Positions 44,183 to 53,710 of a stretch of DNA of 64,000 nt are shown here, in pieces. Under the pieces are notes generated by a model. That model searched no databases, was not told the origin of the DNA, and saw only the letters and a list, made by a program, of their open reading frames with translations. This DNA comes from Burkholderiales bacterium (GTDB lineage Bacteria > Pseudomonadota > Gammaproteobacteria > Burkholderiales > Burkholderiaceae_C), in the NCBI GenBank assembly GCA_016192425.1, contig JACPUE010000045.1:1-64000 (forward strand), read 5' to 3'. Numbering within the stretch: the stretch's first letter is position 1; each line of letters starts with the position of its first letter. Made by a program: the position numbers and the translations under genes.

Positions 44183-45325
44183 ATGGAGATGAAGCGCAAG
44201 GGAATCTGGGTGTCACTGGCGGCAACTGCCGTGCTGGCGGCCTGTGGCGGCGGCGGGGCGGACACCACGCCCGTGGCACCGGTGAGCAGCATCAAGGTGG
44301 TGGGTGACAGCCTGGCAGACAGCGGCACCTTCGGGCTCAAGTTCACGGTGCAAGGTGCTGCGCCCACAGGCGCTGGATCCACGCCGATCTGGCCCGAGCG
44401 TGTGGCCAGCAGCTATGGGGTGACGCTGTGCCCACGCTACGTGTCCACGGGCGCGGGCTTCAACCAGGCCGCAGGGTGCACCAACCATGCCATTGGCGGA
44501 GGGCGCATCAACAACTTCACGGCGCCCACCTCGCCGGTGTCGATCACCCAGCAACTTGCCAACGCAGGGAGCATTGGCTACGGCGCGGGAGACCTGCTCC
44601 TGGCCGATGGCGGCGGCAATGATGCAGCAGACCTGCTGGGCGCCTACCTGACGGCCGCCAAGGATGGCGGTGCAGGCTACCGCGCCTTGCTGAGCACCTT
44701 GCTGCCTGCGGCCACGGTCAACGCGGCGCTGGCCTCCGGTGCCACAGGAATGGCGCAGGTTGGCGGCGCCTACATGCAGGCGCTGGCCGATAAGTTCCGG
44801 CAGTCCATCGAGCAGGATGCCCTGGGCAAAGGTGCGCCGCGCGTGGCCATCTTGAACATGCCGGGCATCGACAAGACGCCCCGTGTGAAGCAGCTCCTGG
44901 CGGGCGTTGCGGCCACCGCAGGCACGGCCACCGCCGAGCAGGTGCGCGTTCTGACACAAGGCTGGGTGCAGGCCTTCAATGCGCAACTCGCCAAGGGCTT
45001 CCAGGGCAACACCAAGGTGGTGGTGGTGGACTTCTACACCTCGCTCAACGACCAGGTGGCGCACCCTGAACAATTCAGCCTGACCAACGCCAAGGATGCG
45101 GCGTGTCCCGTCACCGGTGTGGGCAGCGACGGCCTGCCGTCATACACCTTTGCCACCTGCATGGCCACGGCGCTCTCCGCCATGCCGGCACCCACAGGCG
45201 CTACGGGCGGGGCCGATTGGTGGAAGACCTATGCCTTCTCCGATGGCTTCCACCCCACGCCCTATGGACACCAGCTGCTGGGGCAACTCGTCTCGCGCTC
45301 GCTGGCACAGGCCGGCTGGTTGTAA
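44183..45325 (+). CDS. SGNH/GDSL-family hydrolase lipoprotein
   Basis: A 380-residue lipoprotein (lipobox VLAAC) followed by a short Gly/Thr linker. SGNH blocks are intact: VVGDSLADSG with Ser43, the oxyanion Gly and Asn (GGGRINN; GGGNDA) and DGFHPTPYGH with Asp354 and His357. It should be an outer-membrane-anchored esterase or lipase. AGGGG precedes the ATG. OmpW-like gene follows 27 bp downstream and may share the transcript. A paralogue with a ruined active site lies convergent at 46100. Substrate unknown. Confidence 0.87.
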   Translation: MEMKRKGIWVSLAATAVLAACGGGGADTTPVAPVSSIKVVGDSLADSGTFGLKFTVQGAAPTGAGSTPIWPERVASSYGVTLCPRYVSTGAGFNQAAGCTNHAIGGGRINNFTAPTSPVSITQQLANAGSIGYGAGDLLLADGGGNDAADLLGAYLTAAKDGGAGYRALLSTLLPAATVNAALASGATGMAQVGGAYMQALADKFRQSIEQDALGKGAPRVAILNMPGIDKTPRVKQLLAGVAATAGTATAEQVRVLTQGWVQAFNAQLAKGFQGNTKVVVVDFYTSLNDQVAHPEQFSLTNAKDAACPVTGVGSDGLPSYTFATCMATALSAMPAPTGATGGADWWKTYAFSDGFHPTPYGHQLLGQLVSRSLAQAGWL

Positions 45326-45352
45326 GCCCCCCCACGCATCGAAGGAATCAGC

Positions 45353-46030
45353 ATGAAAAGCAAAACAATCCTCCAATGGATGGGCGTGGCCCTGGTTTGC
45401 GCACTGGGTGCCACGGCGCACGCCCAAAGCGCTGGCAGCTGGCTGGTGCGCGGAGGCCTGACCCGCATCGACCCCCAGGTGACCAGCGGCGACCTCTCGG
45501 CCCCCAGCTTTGCGGGGACCAAGGTCGATGTGCTGGCCGATACGCAACTCTCCGGCGGTGTGAGCTACATGCTCACAGACCACTGGGCGGTCGATGTGCC
45601 GCTGGCCCTGCCCTTCAAGCACGACACCGTGGGCGCAGGCGCCATTGCGGGCGTGGGCAAGATCGGGGAGGTCAAGTCCCTGCCCATCACCGTGGCCATG
45701 CAATACCGGTTCCAGCAGGCCGACGCCCAATGGCGCCCCTACCTGGGGTTGGGCCTGACCTATGCCAAGTTCTTCAAGGAGCGGGGCACGGCCGCATTGT
45801 CCGGGCTGACCGGTGGCACGCCAGCCAACCCCACCTTGCTGGCTGCCGAGTCCCGCTTCGGCGTGACGGCGCAGATCGGTGTGGCCGTGGCCTTGACCGA
45901 GCGCTGGTCGCTGGATCTGGCCTACTACAAGACCTTCGTCAAAACCCGCAACACCTTGTCCACGGGCCAGCACATTGACGTGAGGCTGAACCCCAATGTG
46001 TTTACGGTGGGGCTGGCCTACCGTTTCTGA
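45353..46030 (+). CDS. ompW: OmpW family outer-membrane protein
   Basis: A 225-residue protein: a signal peptide (cleaved near AHAQ), then an eight-stranded barrel. Family features are WLVRGGLTRIDPQ, LTDHWAVDVPLALPFKHDTV GAGAIAG, ITVAMQYRF, WRPYLGLGLTYAKFF and the C-terminal VGLAYRF. OmpW proteins allow small hydrophobic molecules across the outer membrane and respond to stress. Following an esterase gene, it might handle released hydrophobic products; this is conjecture. Confidence 0.92.
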   Translation: MKSKTILQWMGVALVCALGATAHAQSAGSWLVRGGLTRIDPQVTSGDLSAPSFAGTKVDVLADTQLSGGVSYMLTDHWAVDVPLALPFKHDTVGAGAIAGVGKIGEVKSLPITVAMQYRFQQADAQWRPYLGLGLTYAKFFKERGTAALSGLTGGTPANPTLLAAESRFGVTAQIGVAVALTERWSLDLAYYKTFVKTRNTLSTGQHIDVRLNPNVFTVGLAYRF

Positions 46031-46049
46031 GTCTTAACTGCCCCAAGCA

Positions 46050-46078
46050 AAACGCCCCCTGCCTTGCCGGGGGCGTTT
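46050..46078. terminator. Terminator between convergent ompW and the second SGNH gene
   Basis: Stem AAACGCCCCC/GGGGGCGTTT with a 9-base loop. T-residues follow on the plus strand and A-residues precede it, so it may serve both genes. Confidence 0.82.
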
Positions 46079-46099
46079 GCGTTGGGGCGCCAGATCGGC

Positions 46100-47053
46100 T
46101 TACCAGCGGGCGCGCAGCTTGTCGTAGGCGAAATTGCCAAACTGCCGGTGTGCGGATGGGCTGAGGTACACCTTGTCGGCAAACACATAGGCGTCCACGC
46201 TGGCGCCAGACACCAGGGTGGAGGCCGTGCACAGTGCCGAGTTCACCTGACCCGCACCGATGCCGATGCCGTTGCCTGCATCCACCGAAGTGCACACCGG
46301 ATCGGTGGCATTGGTGAAGTAATAGGCGCCTGGCACCGAGGTGTAGAGGTTGACGTAGTACGCAGCGTCCACGTACAGCACCTTGTCGCCCAGGTCGTTG
46401 AGTGCAATCAGCAACTGTTCGTTGAAGCGCAGGCTGGCATCGGCCAGCAGAGACTCCTGCTTGATCCCGACGGCCCAGGGCGTCTTGCTCAAATCGTAGG
46501 TGCCAGCCACCACCACATGGGGCGCCCCGGCGCTGACAAGCCTGCGCACCTGTGCAGCCAGGGCCTGGCCGCTCTGCTTGGCCTGCGCCACGAAATCGGT
46601 GCTGCTGAGCGTGCCCGCCTGCACGGCGGCCATGCCGACGATCAGATCGCTGATGCCGCCGTTGACCACGGCGATGTCATTGGCGCCAAAGGTCTTGCTG
46701 GCCAGAAAGCTGTCGATCTGCTCGGTGATGGTGGGGGTGCTGGCATTGCCCGCAGCGTCAGGCTTGCTGGCGATGCGCGCATTGCCCTGGGCATAGCTCA
46801 GGCCGCCCGCAGAAGCAGGAGCGATGGTCTTGCCGTAGCGCGAGGCCAGTTGCACCGTCCAGTTGTTGACCGTGCCGTTGTTGACCGTATAGAGCGAGCC
46901 CTTTTGCCCGGCATCGGTGAACGCGTCGCCAAAGGCGATGAAACGGTCGGGCGTGATTGCCGACTCGGTGGTGCTGGAACCGCAGGCCGCCAACAACGCG
47001 GCCGATGCGCATGCGGCCGCCAACAAGCTGCGGCGCATCCAATTTGCTGCCAT
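46100..47053 (-). CDS. SGNH-fold lipoprotein lacking catalytic residues (pseudohydrolase)
   Basis: A 317-residue lipoprotein (lipobox LLAAC); the start MAANWMRRS has GGAG upstream. The fold is recognisable from block order, but FGDAFTDAG has Ala44 where the nucleophile Ser should be. The GxND block reads GGISDL, and the terminal Asp-x-x-His reads LSPSAHRQFG without the Asp. It is thus unlikely to be an ordinary esterase. Homologues annotated as SGNH/GDSL proteins exist, so this may be a conserved binding or structural protein. Confidence 0.82.
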   Translation of the reverse strand: MAANWMRRSLLAAACASAALLAACGSSTTESAITPDRFIAFGDAFTDAGQKGSLYTVNNGTVNNWTVQLASRYGKTIAPASAGGLSYAQGNARIASKPDAAGNASTPTITEQIDSFLASKTFGANDIAVVNGGISDLIVGMAAVQAGTLSSTDFVAQAKQSGQALAAQVRRLVSAGAPHVVVAGTYDLSKTPWAVGIKQESLLADASLRFNEQLLIALNDLGDKVLYVDAAYYVNLYTSVPGAYYFTNATDPVCTSVDAGNGIGIGAGQVNSALCTASTLVSGASVDAYVFADKVYLSPSAHRQFGNFAYDKLRARW

Positions 47054-47124
47054 AGTGATCTCCGAAAAAGTGGGTTGAGTGTAACGATGCCGTGTCAAGC
47101 CATGTAAAGCGGGGCGCTGGACCG

Positions 47125-48141
47125 TCAGGCCGCTGCCGCACGCTGCAGCCGGTCGCGCACGCCTTCCCAGGCGGGTGTGTCCGGGGGGGGTTCGACCCAG
47201 ATCAGGCGCATGCCTGCGTCGTCAAAACTGCGCAGCACGGCAAACAGTTGGCGTGCGGTGGCCTGCGCATCGTCGGGCATGCGCCGTATCAGTACCTGGC
47301 TGGAGGGACTGCGCAGCGGCGAGCGCGCGTACACCGCCAGGTGCGCGGCATCGGCGCCCAGCAGGTCCAGGGCGGTTTGCAGGGCCTTGGCGTCCATCAG
47401 GCGCACCTTGGCGTTCGGGGCGTAGTGGGCCTCCAGCGTGCCTGAGGCTCGTGGTGTCAGCGCTGGCAGCTCTTCTTTTGATAGCGGATCGATGCCGCAG
47501 GCCGCTGCAATCTGCGCACGCGTGATGGCGCCGGGCCGCAGCAGCACCGGTACGCCGCGCGTGCAGTCCACGATGGTCGATTCAATGCCCACGCCGCACG
47601 GACCGCCGTCCAGCACCAGCAGGTCTTGGCCCAGTTCCTCCTGCACATGCAAGGCGGTGGTGGGGCTCACGCGGCCAAAGCGGTTGGCGCTGGGCGCGGC
47701 CAGCCCCCACACGGGCGGGCCGCCCAGTTCGGGGCCATCACCCGGCGCAGCGCAGGCCTGCAGCACGGCATGGGCCACGGGGTGGGCGGGGCAGCGCAGG
47801 CCCACGCTGTCCTGTCCGCCGGTGGCGGCTGTTGCCACGCCATCCAGGCGCGGCAGGATGAGCGTGAGCGGGCCGGGCCAGAAGGCGTCGACCAGGGCCT
47901 GGGCAAAGGCGGGCACCTCGCGCGCAAAGTGTGCAATGCCCGAGGCGTCGGCCACGTGCACGATCAGCGGGTGGTCGCTGGGCCGGCCTTTGGCGGCAAA
48001 GATCTGCGCCACGGCGGTATCGCTGCTGGCGTCGGCCGCCAGGCCGTACACCGTTTCGGTGGGCAGGCCCACCAGCGCGCCGCTGCGCAGCGCCTGGGCT
48101 GCAGCAGCCACTGATGTGGGCAGGGAGCCGTCCAGAACCAT
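47125..48141 (-). CDS. Threonylcarbamoyl-AMP synthase (Sua5 type)
   Basis: A 338-residue protein: an N-terminal YrdC domain (GALVGLPTETVYGLAADASS, KGRPSDHPLIVHV, WPGPLTLILPR, LAAPSANRFGRVSPT) and the C-terminal Sua5 domain joined by SGTLEAHYAP. It makes threonylcarbamoyl-AMP for t6A tRNA modification together with TsaB, TsaD and TsaE. It lies 6 bp after purK on the same strand, so it is probably co-transcribed with purE-purK. Confidence 0.94.
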   Translation of the reverse strand: MVLDGSLPTSVAAAAQALRSGALVGLPTETVYGLAADASSDTAVAQIFAAKGRPSDHPLIVHVADASGIAHFAREVPAFAQALVDAFWPGPLTLILPRLDGVATAATGGQDSVGLRCPAHPVAHAVLQACAAPGDGPELGGPPVWGLAAPSANRFGRVSPTTALHVQEELGQDLLVLDGGPCGVGIESTIVDCTRGVPVLLRPGAITRAQIAAACGIDPLSKEELPALTPRASGTLEAHYAPNAKVRLMDAKALQTALDLLGADAAHLAVYARSPLRSPSSQVLIRRMPDDAQATARQLFAVLRSFDDAGMRLIWVEPPPDTPAWEGVRDRLQRAAAA

Positions 48142-48147
48142 GGTGCT

Positions 48148-49323
48148 TCAAAAAGGGACTATGCCCAGCAGTGCCGCTGCCTGCAGCGCCGTGGCGCGGG
48201 CGGCTTCGGCGGTGGGGGCGGTGATGTTCAGGTGCCCCATCTTGCGTCCGTGCTTGGCTTGCGTCTTGCCGTACAGGTGCAGGTGGGTGCCGGGCAGGGC
48301 CAGCACTGCGTTCCAGGGCGGCGTGCGCGGCGTGCTGCTGCCCTGGGCAAACCACAGGTCGCCCAGCAGGTTGAGCATGACCGCCGGGCTGTGCTGGCGC
48401 GGCTGCACCAGGGGCAGGCCTGCCAGGGTGCGCACCTGCAGCTCGAACTGCGACACGTCGCAGGCGTCCTGGCTGTAGTGGCCGCTGTTGTGCGGGCGCG
48501 GGGCGATTTCGTTGACCACCAGGCTGCCATCCTGCAGCACAAAGAACTCCACGCACAGCACGCCCACGTAGTCCAGGCCGTTTGCTATGGAAATTGCAGC
48601 GCCTACCGCTTGCTGGGTAAGCGCTGGAGGCAGATTTTGTGTGTAAACCTCGGTCACCGCCAGAATGCCGTCGCGGTGCAGGTTGCGCTGCACGGGCAGG
48701 TGCACGGTCTGGCCGTCGGCGCCGCGCGCCACGATCACCGAGCATTCGGACTGCAGCGGCAGCATTTTTTCGAGCACGCAGGGCACGCGGCCCAGGGCCT
48801 CCCAGGCGGCGGCCAGATCGGCAGCGCTTTGCACCCGCACCTGGCCCTTGCCGTCGTAGCCCAGGCGGGCCGTCTTGAGGATGCCCGGAAGCAGATCGGT
48901 GGGTACGGTGGGGAGCTGCGCCGCAGACTCCATCACCGCATGGGGTGCGCAGGGCACGCCGCAGCGCACGAAATGGGCCTTTTCCAGCGCGCGGTCCTGT
49001 GCCACAGACACCGCGCGCGCCGCCGGGGCCACGGCACATTGCCCGGCCAGTGCGGCCAGCGAGACGGCAGGCACGTTCTCGAATTCGGTGCTGATGGCGT
49101 CGCACAGCTGCGCCATCCGGGCCAGGCCCTCGGGGTCCTGGTAGCCGGTCTGTATGTGGTGGTGGCTCACCCGCCCGGCAGGGCTGTCCGGGTCGGGGTC
49201 GAGCACGGCCGTGAAGTAGCCCATGGCCTGCGCTGCGTGCACGAACATGCGGCCGAGTTGGCCGCCGCCCAGCACGCCCAGCGTGCTGCCGGGCGGCAAA
49301 TAGCGGATGGGGTGGGCGCTCAT
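48148..49323 (-). CDS. purK: N5-carboxyaminoimidazole ribonucleotide synthase
   Basis: A 391-residue ATP-grasp enzyme: [68 protein letters not shown] and a C-terminal GKMGHLN block. It converts AIR, bicarbonate and ATP to N5-CAIR in purine synthesis. It overlaps purE by four bases. Positions 48582-48640 match the 59-bp repeat in antisense, coding for the helix [17 protein letters not shown]. Confidence 0.95.
   Translation of the reverse strand: MSAHPIRYLPPGSTLGVLGGGQLGRMFVHAAQAMGYFTAVLDPDPDSPAGRVSHHHIQTGYQDPEGLARMAQLCDAISTEFENVPAVSLAALAGQCAVAPAARAVSVAQDRALEKAHFVRCGVPCAPHAVMESAAQLPTVPTDLLPGILKTARLGYDGKGQVRVQSAADLAAAWEALGRVPCVLEKMLPLQSECSVIVARGADGQTVHLPVQRNLHRDGILAVTEVYTQNLPPALTQQAVGAAISIANGLDYVGVLCVEFFVLQDGSLVVNEIAPRPHNSGHYSQDACDVSQFELQVRTLAGLPLVQPRQHSPAVMLNLLGDLWFAQGSSTPRTPPWNAVLALPGTHLHLYGKTQAKHGRKMGHLNITAPTAEAARATALQAAALLGIVPF
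48582..48640 (+). repeat. 59-bp element copy R4 inside purK (antisense)
   Basis: On the plus strand: TTGCTAT, then GCAGCGC-CTACCGCTTG...TAAGCGCTGGAGGC...ATTTTG. It aligns without gaps with R1 and R2 over 59 positions and is opposite to the direction of the gene. The encoded PurK stretch has about the usual family length, so the element has not visibly lengthened the protein. Confidence 0.7.
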
Positions 49324-49817
49324 GGGGCGGTGGGGGGCAATTGCATGGCGCGCGCGGCCTCGGTCTGCGCGGCGCGGAAGGCGTCGAGCTGCTGGCGCAG
49401 CGCGGGGTTTTCATTGGCCAGCAGCGCCACGGCAAACAGTGCTGCGTTGGCCGCGCCGGCGGTGCCAATGGCGAAGGTGGCCACCGGAATGCCCTTGGGC
49501 ATCTGCACAATGCTGTGCAGCGAATCCACGCCCTGCAGGTGGCGGCTGGCCACCGGCACGCCCAGCACGGGCACCGTGGTCTTGGCCGCGATCATGCCTG
49601 GCAGGTGGGCCGCGCCGCCCGCACCCGCGATGATGGCCTTGAGCCCCCGGCTGGCGGCGGCCTCGGCGTAGGCGAACATGTCGTCGGGCATGCGGTGGGC
49701 CGAGACCACGCGGGCCTCGTGGGCGATGCCGAATTGCTGGAGAATCTCGACTGCGTGCTGCATGGTCTCCCAGTCGCTGCTGGAGCCCATGACCACACCG
49801 ATCTGGATGGGTTTCAT
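49320..49817 (-). CDS. purE: N5-carboxyaminoimidazole ribonucleotide mutase
   Basis: A 165-residue class I Pur[61 protein letters not shown] and [20 protein letters not shown]. It converts N5-CAIR to CAIR. It heads the purE-purK-sua5 run and is divergent from the CnoX-like gene. Confidence 0.96.
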   Translation of the reverse strand: MKPIQIGVVMGSSSDWETMQHAVEILQQFGIAHEARVVSAHRMPDDMFAYAEAAASRGLKAIIAGAGGAAHLPGMIAAKTTVPVLGVPVASRHLQGVDSLHSIVQMPKGIPVATFAIGTAGAANAALFAVALLANENPALRQQLDAFRAAQTEAARAMQLPPTAP

Positions 49818-49910
49818 AGTGTGTGCAGCGGCGCGCTGGCCGCCTGCCGCAGAGTGTGAACCCGCGATTTTACTTTTTGCCACCCGGTGCCGGGGAAGGG
49901 CCCTTGCGAC

Positions 49911-50819
49911 ATGATCGACATCACCGTAGAAAACTTTGAAACCGAGGTCATCGCCGCCTCGATGAACGTGCCTGTGCTGGTGGACTTCTGGGCGCCCTGG
50001 TGCGGCCCGTGCAAGACCCTGGGGCCCGTGCTCGAAAAGCTGGAAACCGAGTACGCGGGCCGTTTTGTGCTTGCCAAGATCAACTCCGATACCGAGCAGC
50101 AGATTGCGGCCATGTTCGGCATTCGCAGCATCCCCACCTGCGTGCTGCTGATGAACGGCCAGCCCGTGGACGGCTTCACCGGCGCGCTGCCCGAGGGCAA
50201 GGTGCGCGAGTTCCTGGACCGCCACGTGCCCAGTGCCGAAGAGGTCCAGGCCGAAGAAGAGGAAGTCCAGGCCCAGGACGCGCTGGCCAGCGGCGACACC
50301 GATGCCGCGCTTGAAAAACTGCAGCACGCCGTGGCCACCGACCCCGCCAACGACGACGCGCGCTTCGACTACGTCAAGCTGCTGCTGCAACTGGGACGCG
50401 ACGATGACGCCAAGGTGGCCTTTGCCCCGGTCATCGCCAAGGCTGCTGGATCGCGCCGCCTGGGGGCGCTCAAGGACTGGATGGATGCTATTGATTTTGT
50501 AGCTGCCAGCGCTGATCCAGAAGGCGCTATAGCCGGATTTGATGCAAAAATTGCTGCCAACCGGCGCGATTTTGAGACCCGCTTTGCCCGCGCGCGCTGG
50601 CTCATGGCCCACCAGCGCTGGCAGGACGCCATGGACGAGCTGCTCGAAATCCTCATGCGCGACAAAGGCTGGAGCGACGAAGCTGCGCGCAAGACCTGCG
50701 TCTCCATCCTCGAAATCATCGAGCCGCCCAAGCCCAAGGTCGCCGAAGGCCAGATACCGCCCGAAGACCCCGTGGTGGCCACCTACCGCAGGCGCCTGAG
50801 CTCCGTCGTGCTGAGCTGA
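49911..50819 (+). CDS. Thioredoxin-domain co-chaperone (CnoX/YbbN-like)
   Basis: A 302-residue protein: an N-terminal thioredoxin domain with an intact active site (WCGPC, Cys31 and Cys34), an acidic linker near residues 115-130, and a C-terminal TPR-like region ([40 protein letters not shown]). The architecture matches CnoX, a redox-active holdase that works with GroEL; E. coli CnoX lacks the CGPC pair, so this form is closer to redox-competent versions. Residues 192-211 are coded by a copy of the 59-bp repeat (50485-50543). Confidence 0.9.
   Translation: MIDITVENFETEVIAASMNVPVLVDFWAPWCGPCKTLGPVLEKLETEYAGRFVLAKINSDTEQQIAAMFGIRSIPTCVLLMNGQPVDGFTGALPEGKVREFLDRHVPSAEEVQAEEEEVQAQDALASGDTDAALEKLQHAVATDPANDDARFDYVKLLLQLGRDDDAKVAFAPVIAKAAGSRRLGALKDWMDAIDFVAASADPEGAIAGFDAKIAANRRDFETRFARARWLMAHQRWQDAMDELLEILMRDKGWSDEAARKTCVSILEIIEPPKPKVAEGQIPPEDPVVATYRRRLSSVVLS
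50485..50543 (+). repeat. 59-bp element copy R5 inside the thioredoxin gene
   Basis: ATGCTAT-TGATTTT-GTAGCTG-CCAGCGC...GAAGGCG-CTATAGCC...ATTTGAT aligns without gaps with the other copies. In the gene frame it reads [19 protein letters not shown], closely matching the peptide of the leuS copy. It lies between two TPR-like helices. Confidence 0.68.
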
Positions 50820-50840
50820 CAGGCGCGGACCCCGCCGCGT

Positions 50841-51221
50841 TCAGGCCGCCTGGCGCGCATGCCCCAGGTGCTGCGCGGCGCGCACGCCCTCTGTGGCCAG
50901 CACCCGGCTGGGGTTGAGGCTGCGGATGGGAATCGAGCAGTCCTGCGGAATGCCGCCCGAGAGCTGCAGCGCCAGGTAGCGCCCGCAGCACACGCGCAGA
51001 AACGACGCAAAATTGTCCACGCTGCCGCGCTCGGCCAGCAGTTCGTCGTGCAGGCGTGCGCACAACTGGGGCACGCCCATGCCGTCGCGCGCGGCAATCT
51101 CCTCCAGCACCTGCCAGAACAGGTTTTCCAGCCGGATGCTGGTGGCCACCCCGTGCAGCCGCACCGAGCGTGCGCGGCAGGCGTAGAGGGCGGGGTCGGC
51201 ACTGATAAAGACCTGGCACAT
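50841..51221 (-). CDS. Ribbon-helix-helix domain protein (RHH_4 type)
   Basis: A 126-residue protein with the RHH_4 pattern: YACRARSVRLHGVATSIRLE, FWQVLEEIAARDGMGVPQLC ARLHDEL, NFASFLRVCCGRYLA. Such small proteins are presumed DNA-binding regulators. The C-terminal 40 residues are variable. It lies between the DJ-1 gene (same strand) and the convergent CnoX-like gene, ending 21 bp from it. Target unknown. Confidence 0.82.
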   Translation of the reverse strand: MCQVFISADPALYACRARSVRLHGVATSIRLENLFWQVLEEIAARDGMGVPQLCARLHDELLAERGSVDNFASFLRVCCGRYLALQLSGGIPQDCSIPIRSLNPSRVLATEGVRAAQHLGHARQAA

Positions 51222-51278
51222 GGCGGGAGTCTCCGGGGGTGGAATGAGGCCCCATCTTGCCGGGGATGGGCGTTTCCC

Positions 51279-51860
51279 TCAATGGGTGATGCGCGTGCCC
51301 AGCACCGCCAGGAACTGCGCGATCCAGTCCGGGTGCGCGGGCCAGGCAGGGGCGGTCACGAGCTTGCCGTCGGTGTGCGCCTTGTCCACGGCGATGTCGG
51401 TATACCGGCCGCCTGCAAGCTCCACCTCGGCACGGCAGGCAGGGTAGGCCGAGCAGCTGCGGCCCTTGAGCACGCCCGCGCCCGCAAGCAATTGCGCCGC
51501 ATGGCAGATGGCCGCCACGGGCTTGTCGGCCTCGAAAAAGTGCCGCACGGCCGCCACCACGGCGGGGTAGGTGCGCAGGTACTCCGGCCCGCGCCCGCCG
51601 GGCAGCACCAGGGCGTCGTAGTCCTGGGGCCGCACCTCGGCAAAGCTGGCGTTGAGGGTGAACTGGTGCCCCGGCTTCTCGCTGTAGGTCTGGGCACCCT
51701 CGAAGTCGTGGATCGCGGTCTTGACCTGCTCGCCCGCCTTCTTGTCGGGGCACACGGCGTGCACCTGGTGGCCCACGGCCAGCAGTGCCTGGAAGGGCAC
51801 CATGGTCTCGTAGTCCTCGCAGTAGTCGCCACAGATCATCAGAATCTTCTTTCCGGCCAT
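51279..51860 (-). CDS. DJ-1/PfpI family protein
   Basis: A 193-residue protein starting [10 protein letters not shown] with CAGGAG upstream. It has the family nucleophile-elbow Cys119-His120 ([19 protein letters not shown]), Glu15 near the N-terminus (GDYCEDYE) and [13 protein letters not shown]. The size and motifs match PfpI-like glyoxalase III/protein deglycase members. Cytoplasmic repair of carbonyl damage is plausible; the substrate is not determined by the sequence. Confidence 0.9.
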   Translation of the reverse strand: MAGKKILMICGDYCEDYETMVPFQALLAVGHQVHAVCPDKKAGEQVKTAIHDFEGAQTYSEKPGHQFTLNASFAEVRPQDYDALVLPGGRGPEYLRTYPAVVAAVRHFFEADKPVAAICHAAQLLAGAGVLKGRSCSAYPACRAEVELAGGRYTDIAVDKAHTDGKLVTAPAWPAHPDWIAQFLAVLGTRITH

Positions 51861-51968
51861 GCGTGTCTCCTGGGGTTTTGACGTAGGAGTCCGCATTCTT
51901 GCGGCGTAGGCGCGGTCTGTGGTGTTAGCCGGTTACTACATCGCCCGGCCGGGCGGTGCCAGGGGGGC

Positions 51969-52892
51969 TCAGCCCGTCAGGCGCTCCAGTGCCTCGCGGT
52001 ACTTTGCCGCGGTCTTTTCGATGACGTCCTGCGGCAGGCGTGGCGCGGGGGCGGTCTTGTCCCAGGGCTTGCCGTTGACCTTGGCCTGTTCCAGCCAGTC
52101 GCGCAGGAACTGCTTGTCATAGCTGGGCGGGTTCTCGCCCTGGGCCAGGGCCTGGGCGTAGCCTTCCACGGGCCAGTAGCGCGAGCTGTCGGGGGTGAGC
52201 ACTTCGTCCATCAGCACCAGGCGGCCTTGCGGGTCCAGGCCGAACTCGAACTTGGTGTCGGCAATGATCATGCCCTTGGCCAGTGCAATGTCTGCGGCGG
52301 CCTGGTAGATGGCAATGCTCACGTCGCGGATCTTGGCCGCCAGTTCGGGGCCGATCATCTCCACCGTGCGCTCGAAGGTGATGTTCTCGTCGTGCTCGCC
52401 CACGGCGGCCTTGGCCGCAGGGGTGTAGATGGGGCTGGGTAGCTTGGCGGCGTTGGTCAGGCCCGTGGGCAGGGGCACGCCGCAGACCGATTGGGTGGCC
52501 TGGTATTCCTTCCAGCCGCTGCCGGCCAGGTAGCCGCGCACCACGGCTTCCACCGGAATGGGCTGCAGGCGCTGCACCAGCATGGAGCGGCCGCGTACCT
52601 GCGGCGCTTCGGCCGGGCTCACCACGCTCTCGGGCGCTTCGCCAGTCAGGTGGTTGGGGCACAGGTGGCCCAGCTTGTCGAACCAGAACAGCGCCATCTG
52701 GGTCAGCAGCTCGCCCTTGCCCGGAATGGGCTCGCCCATGATCACGTCGAACGCCGAAATGCGGTCGCTGGCCACCATCAGGATGCGGTCGGTGCCTACG
52801 GCATAGTTGTCGCGCACCTTGCCGCGCGCCAGCAGGGGCAGGGAACTGAGGGCAGAGGTGTGCAGGGCGGTGGGGTTGGACGGGAGGGTCAT
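51969..52892 (-). CDS. purC: SAICAR synthetase
   Basis: A 307-residue phosphoribosylaminoimidazole-succinocarboxamide synthase: [88 protein letters not shown]. This is the Saccharomyces-like long form usual in betaproteobacteria. The start [10 protein letters not shown] is chosen from family length; the frame extends 80 codons further without homology. It is separated from purE-purK by three genes. Confidence 0.95.
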   Translation of the reverse strand: MTLPSNPTALHTSALSSLPLLARGKVRDNYAVGTDRILMVASDRISAFDVIMGEPIPGKGELLTQMALFWFDKLGHLCPNHLTGEAPESVVSPAEAPQVRGRSMLVQRLQPIPVEAVVRGYLAGSGWKEYQATQSVCGVPLPTGLTNAAKLPSPIYTPAAKAAVGEHDENITFERTVEMIGPELAAKIRDVSIAIYQAAADIALAKGMIIADTKFEFGLDPQGRLVLMDEVLTPDSSRYWPVEGYAQALAQGENPPSYDKQFLRDWLEQAKVNGKPWDKTAPAPRLPQDVIEKTAAKYREALERLTG

Positions 52893-53217
52893 GGGGGAAA
52901 ACGCTGTCTGGGGGAGTGCGCGAAGGGGCGCTGCCGGGCTGCGCCCTGGGGGCCTGCGCATTGTATGCGGCGCTGTCCCGGGGGATCTGCAGGGCGGTGA
53001 CGAACTGCGCAGAAGGGGAACCCAGGCATTGTGCGCCCTTTTGGAGCCTTTGGCACCTGTGGTGGGAAAACCCGCTGCCATGCCCCGGTATGGGATTGCT
53101 TTTGGTACCTGCCGGGCGCATAGTGAAAGCACGGCAGGCGGTTGCAGCCGCCTGCCGGGTCGCCACGGGGTGTGCTGTGGCGGCGCCTATCTTCCGAGTG
53201 CTACAGGAGACCTGTTT
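52893..53217. other. 325-bp divergent region between purC and hpf
   Basis: No gene is supported. It contains a perfect 9-bp hairpin (GGCAGGCGG-TTGCAG-CCGCCTGCC, 53133-53156) without a T-run, about 60 bp before the hpf ATG, probably in the hpf leader. A TGGCAC reminiscent of a sigma-54 -24 box lacks a matching -12. The hpf ribosome site is CAGGAGACC. Confidence 0.6.
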
Positions 53218-53550
53218 ATGAATCTGACGATCAGCGGTCATCATCTCGAAGTCACCCCCGCCCTGCGCGGCTATGTCACCACCAAGCTAGACCGGATCAC
53301 CCGGCATTTCGATCAGGTGGTCGATGTCAAGGTTCTGCTCACCGTTGAAAAGCAAAAGGAAAAGGAAAGGCGCCAGCGCGCTGAATGCAATATCCACGTC
53401 AAGGGAACCGACCTGTTCGCGGAAAGCTCCCACGCCGACCTGTATGCCGCCGTGGACGAGCTGGTGGACAAGATGGACCGGCAGGTCATGCGCCACAAGG
53501 ACCGCATCCAGGATCACCATTCCGATGCGCGCCGCCGGATGGCCGCGTGA
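53218..53550 (+). CDS. hpf: Ribosome hibernation promoting factor, short form
   Basis: A 110-residue protein: [79 protein letters not shown]. It binds 30S/100S ribosomes in stationary phase. The usual neighbours ptsN and hprK follow, but rpoN, which often precedes hpf, is not present here. A terminator follows 46 bp downstream. Confidence 0.95.
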   Translation: MNLTISGHHLEVTPALRGYVTTKLDRITRHFDQVVDVKVLLTVEKQKEKERRQRAECNIHVKGTDLFAESSHADLYAAVDELVDKMDRQVMRHKDRIQDHHSDARRRMAA

Positions 53551-53596
53551 CCACCATGCTCTGTACCGGGCGGGCAGGCAGTCCCGCCGCCTCACC

Positions 53597-53620
53597 AACC
53601 GCCCGCTTGGGCGGTTTTTT
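53597..53620 (+). terminator. Rho-independent terminator of hpf
   Basis: Stem AACCGCCC/GGGCGGTT with loop GCTT and a following T-run. Confidence 0.92.
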
Positions 53621-53710
53621 CACATCCGGCGCATGGGGCGCCCGGTGGCCTTGCCGCGCCAATTGTGAGCGTTTGTTCCAAGCGGTGCATAATCGCGCCC
53701 AGAAACTGCC

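Noticed and set aside
47460-47520. GATAGC-containing stretch in sua5 resembling the 59-bp element
   Set aside because: Only about one arm matches; the second palindrome and the GGC-TTT end are missing. Probably chance.
53055-53130. TGGCAC and TGGTAC motifs upstream of hpf as sigma-54 promoters
   Set aside because: Neither has a TTGC at the required -12 distance.
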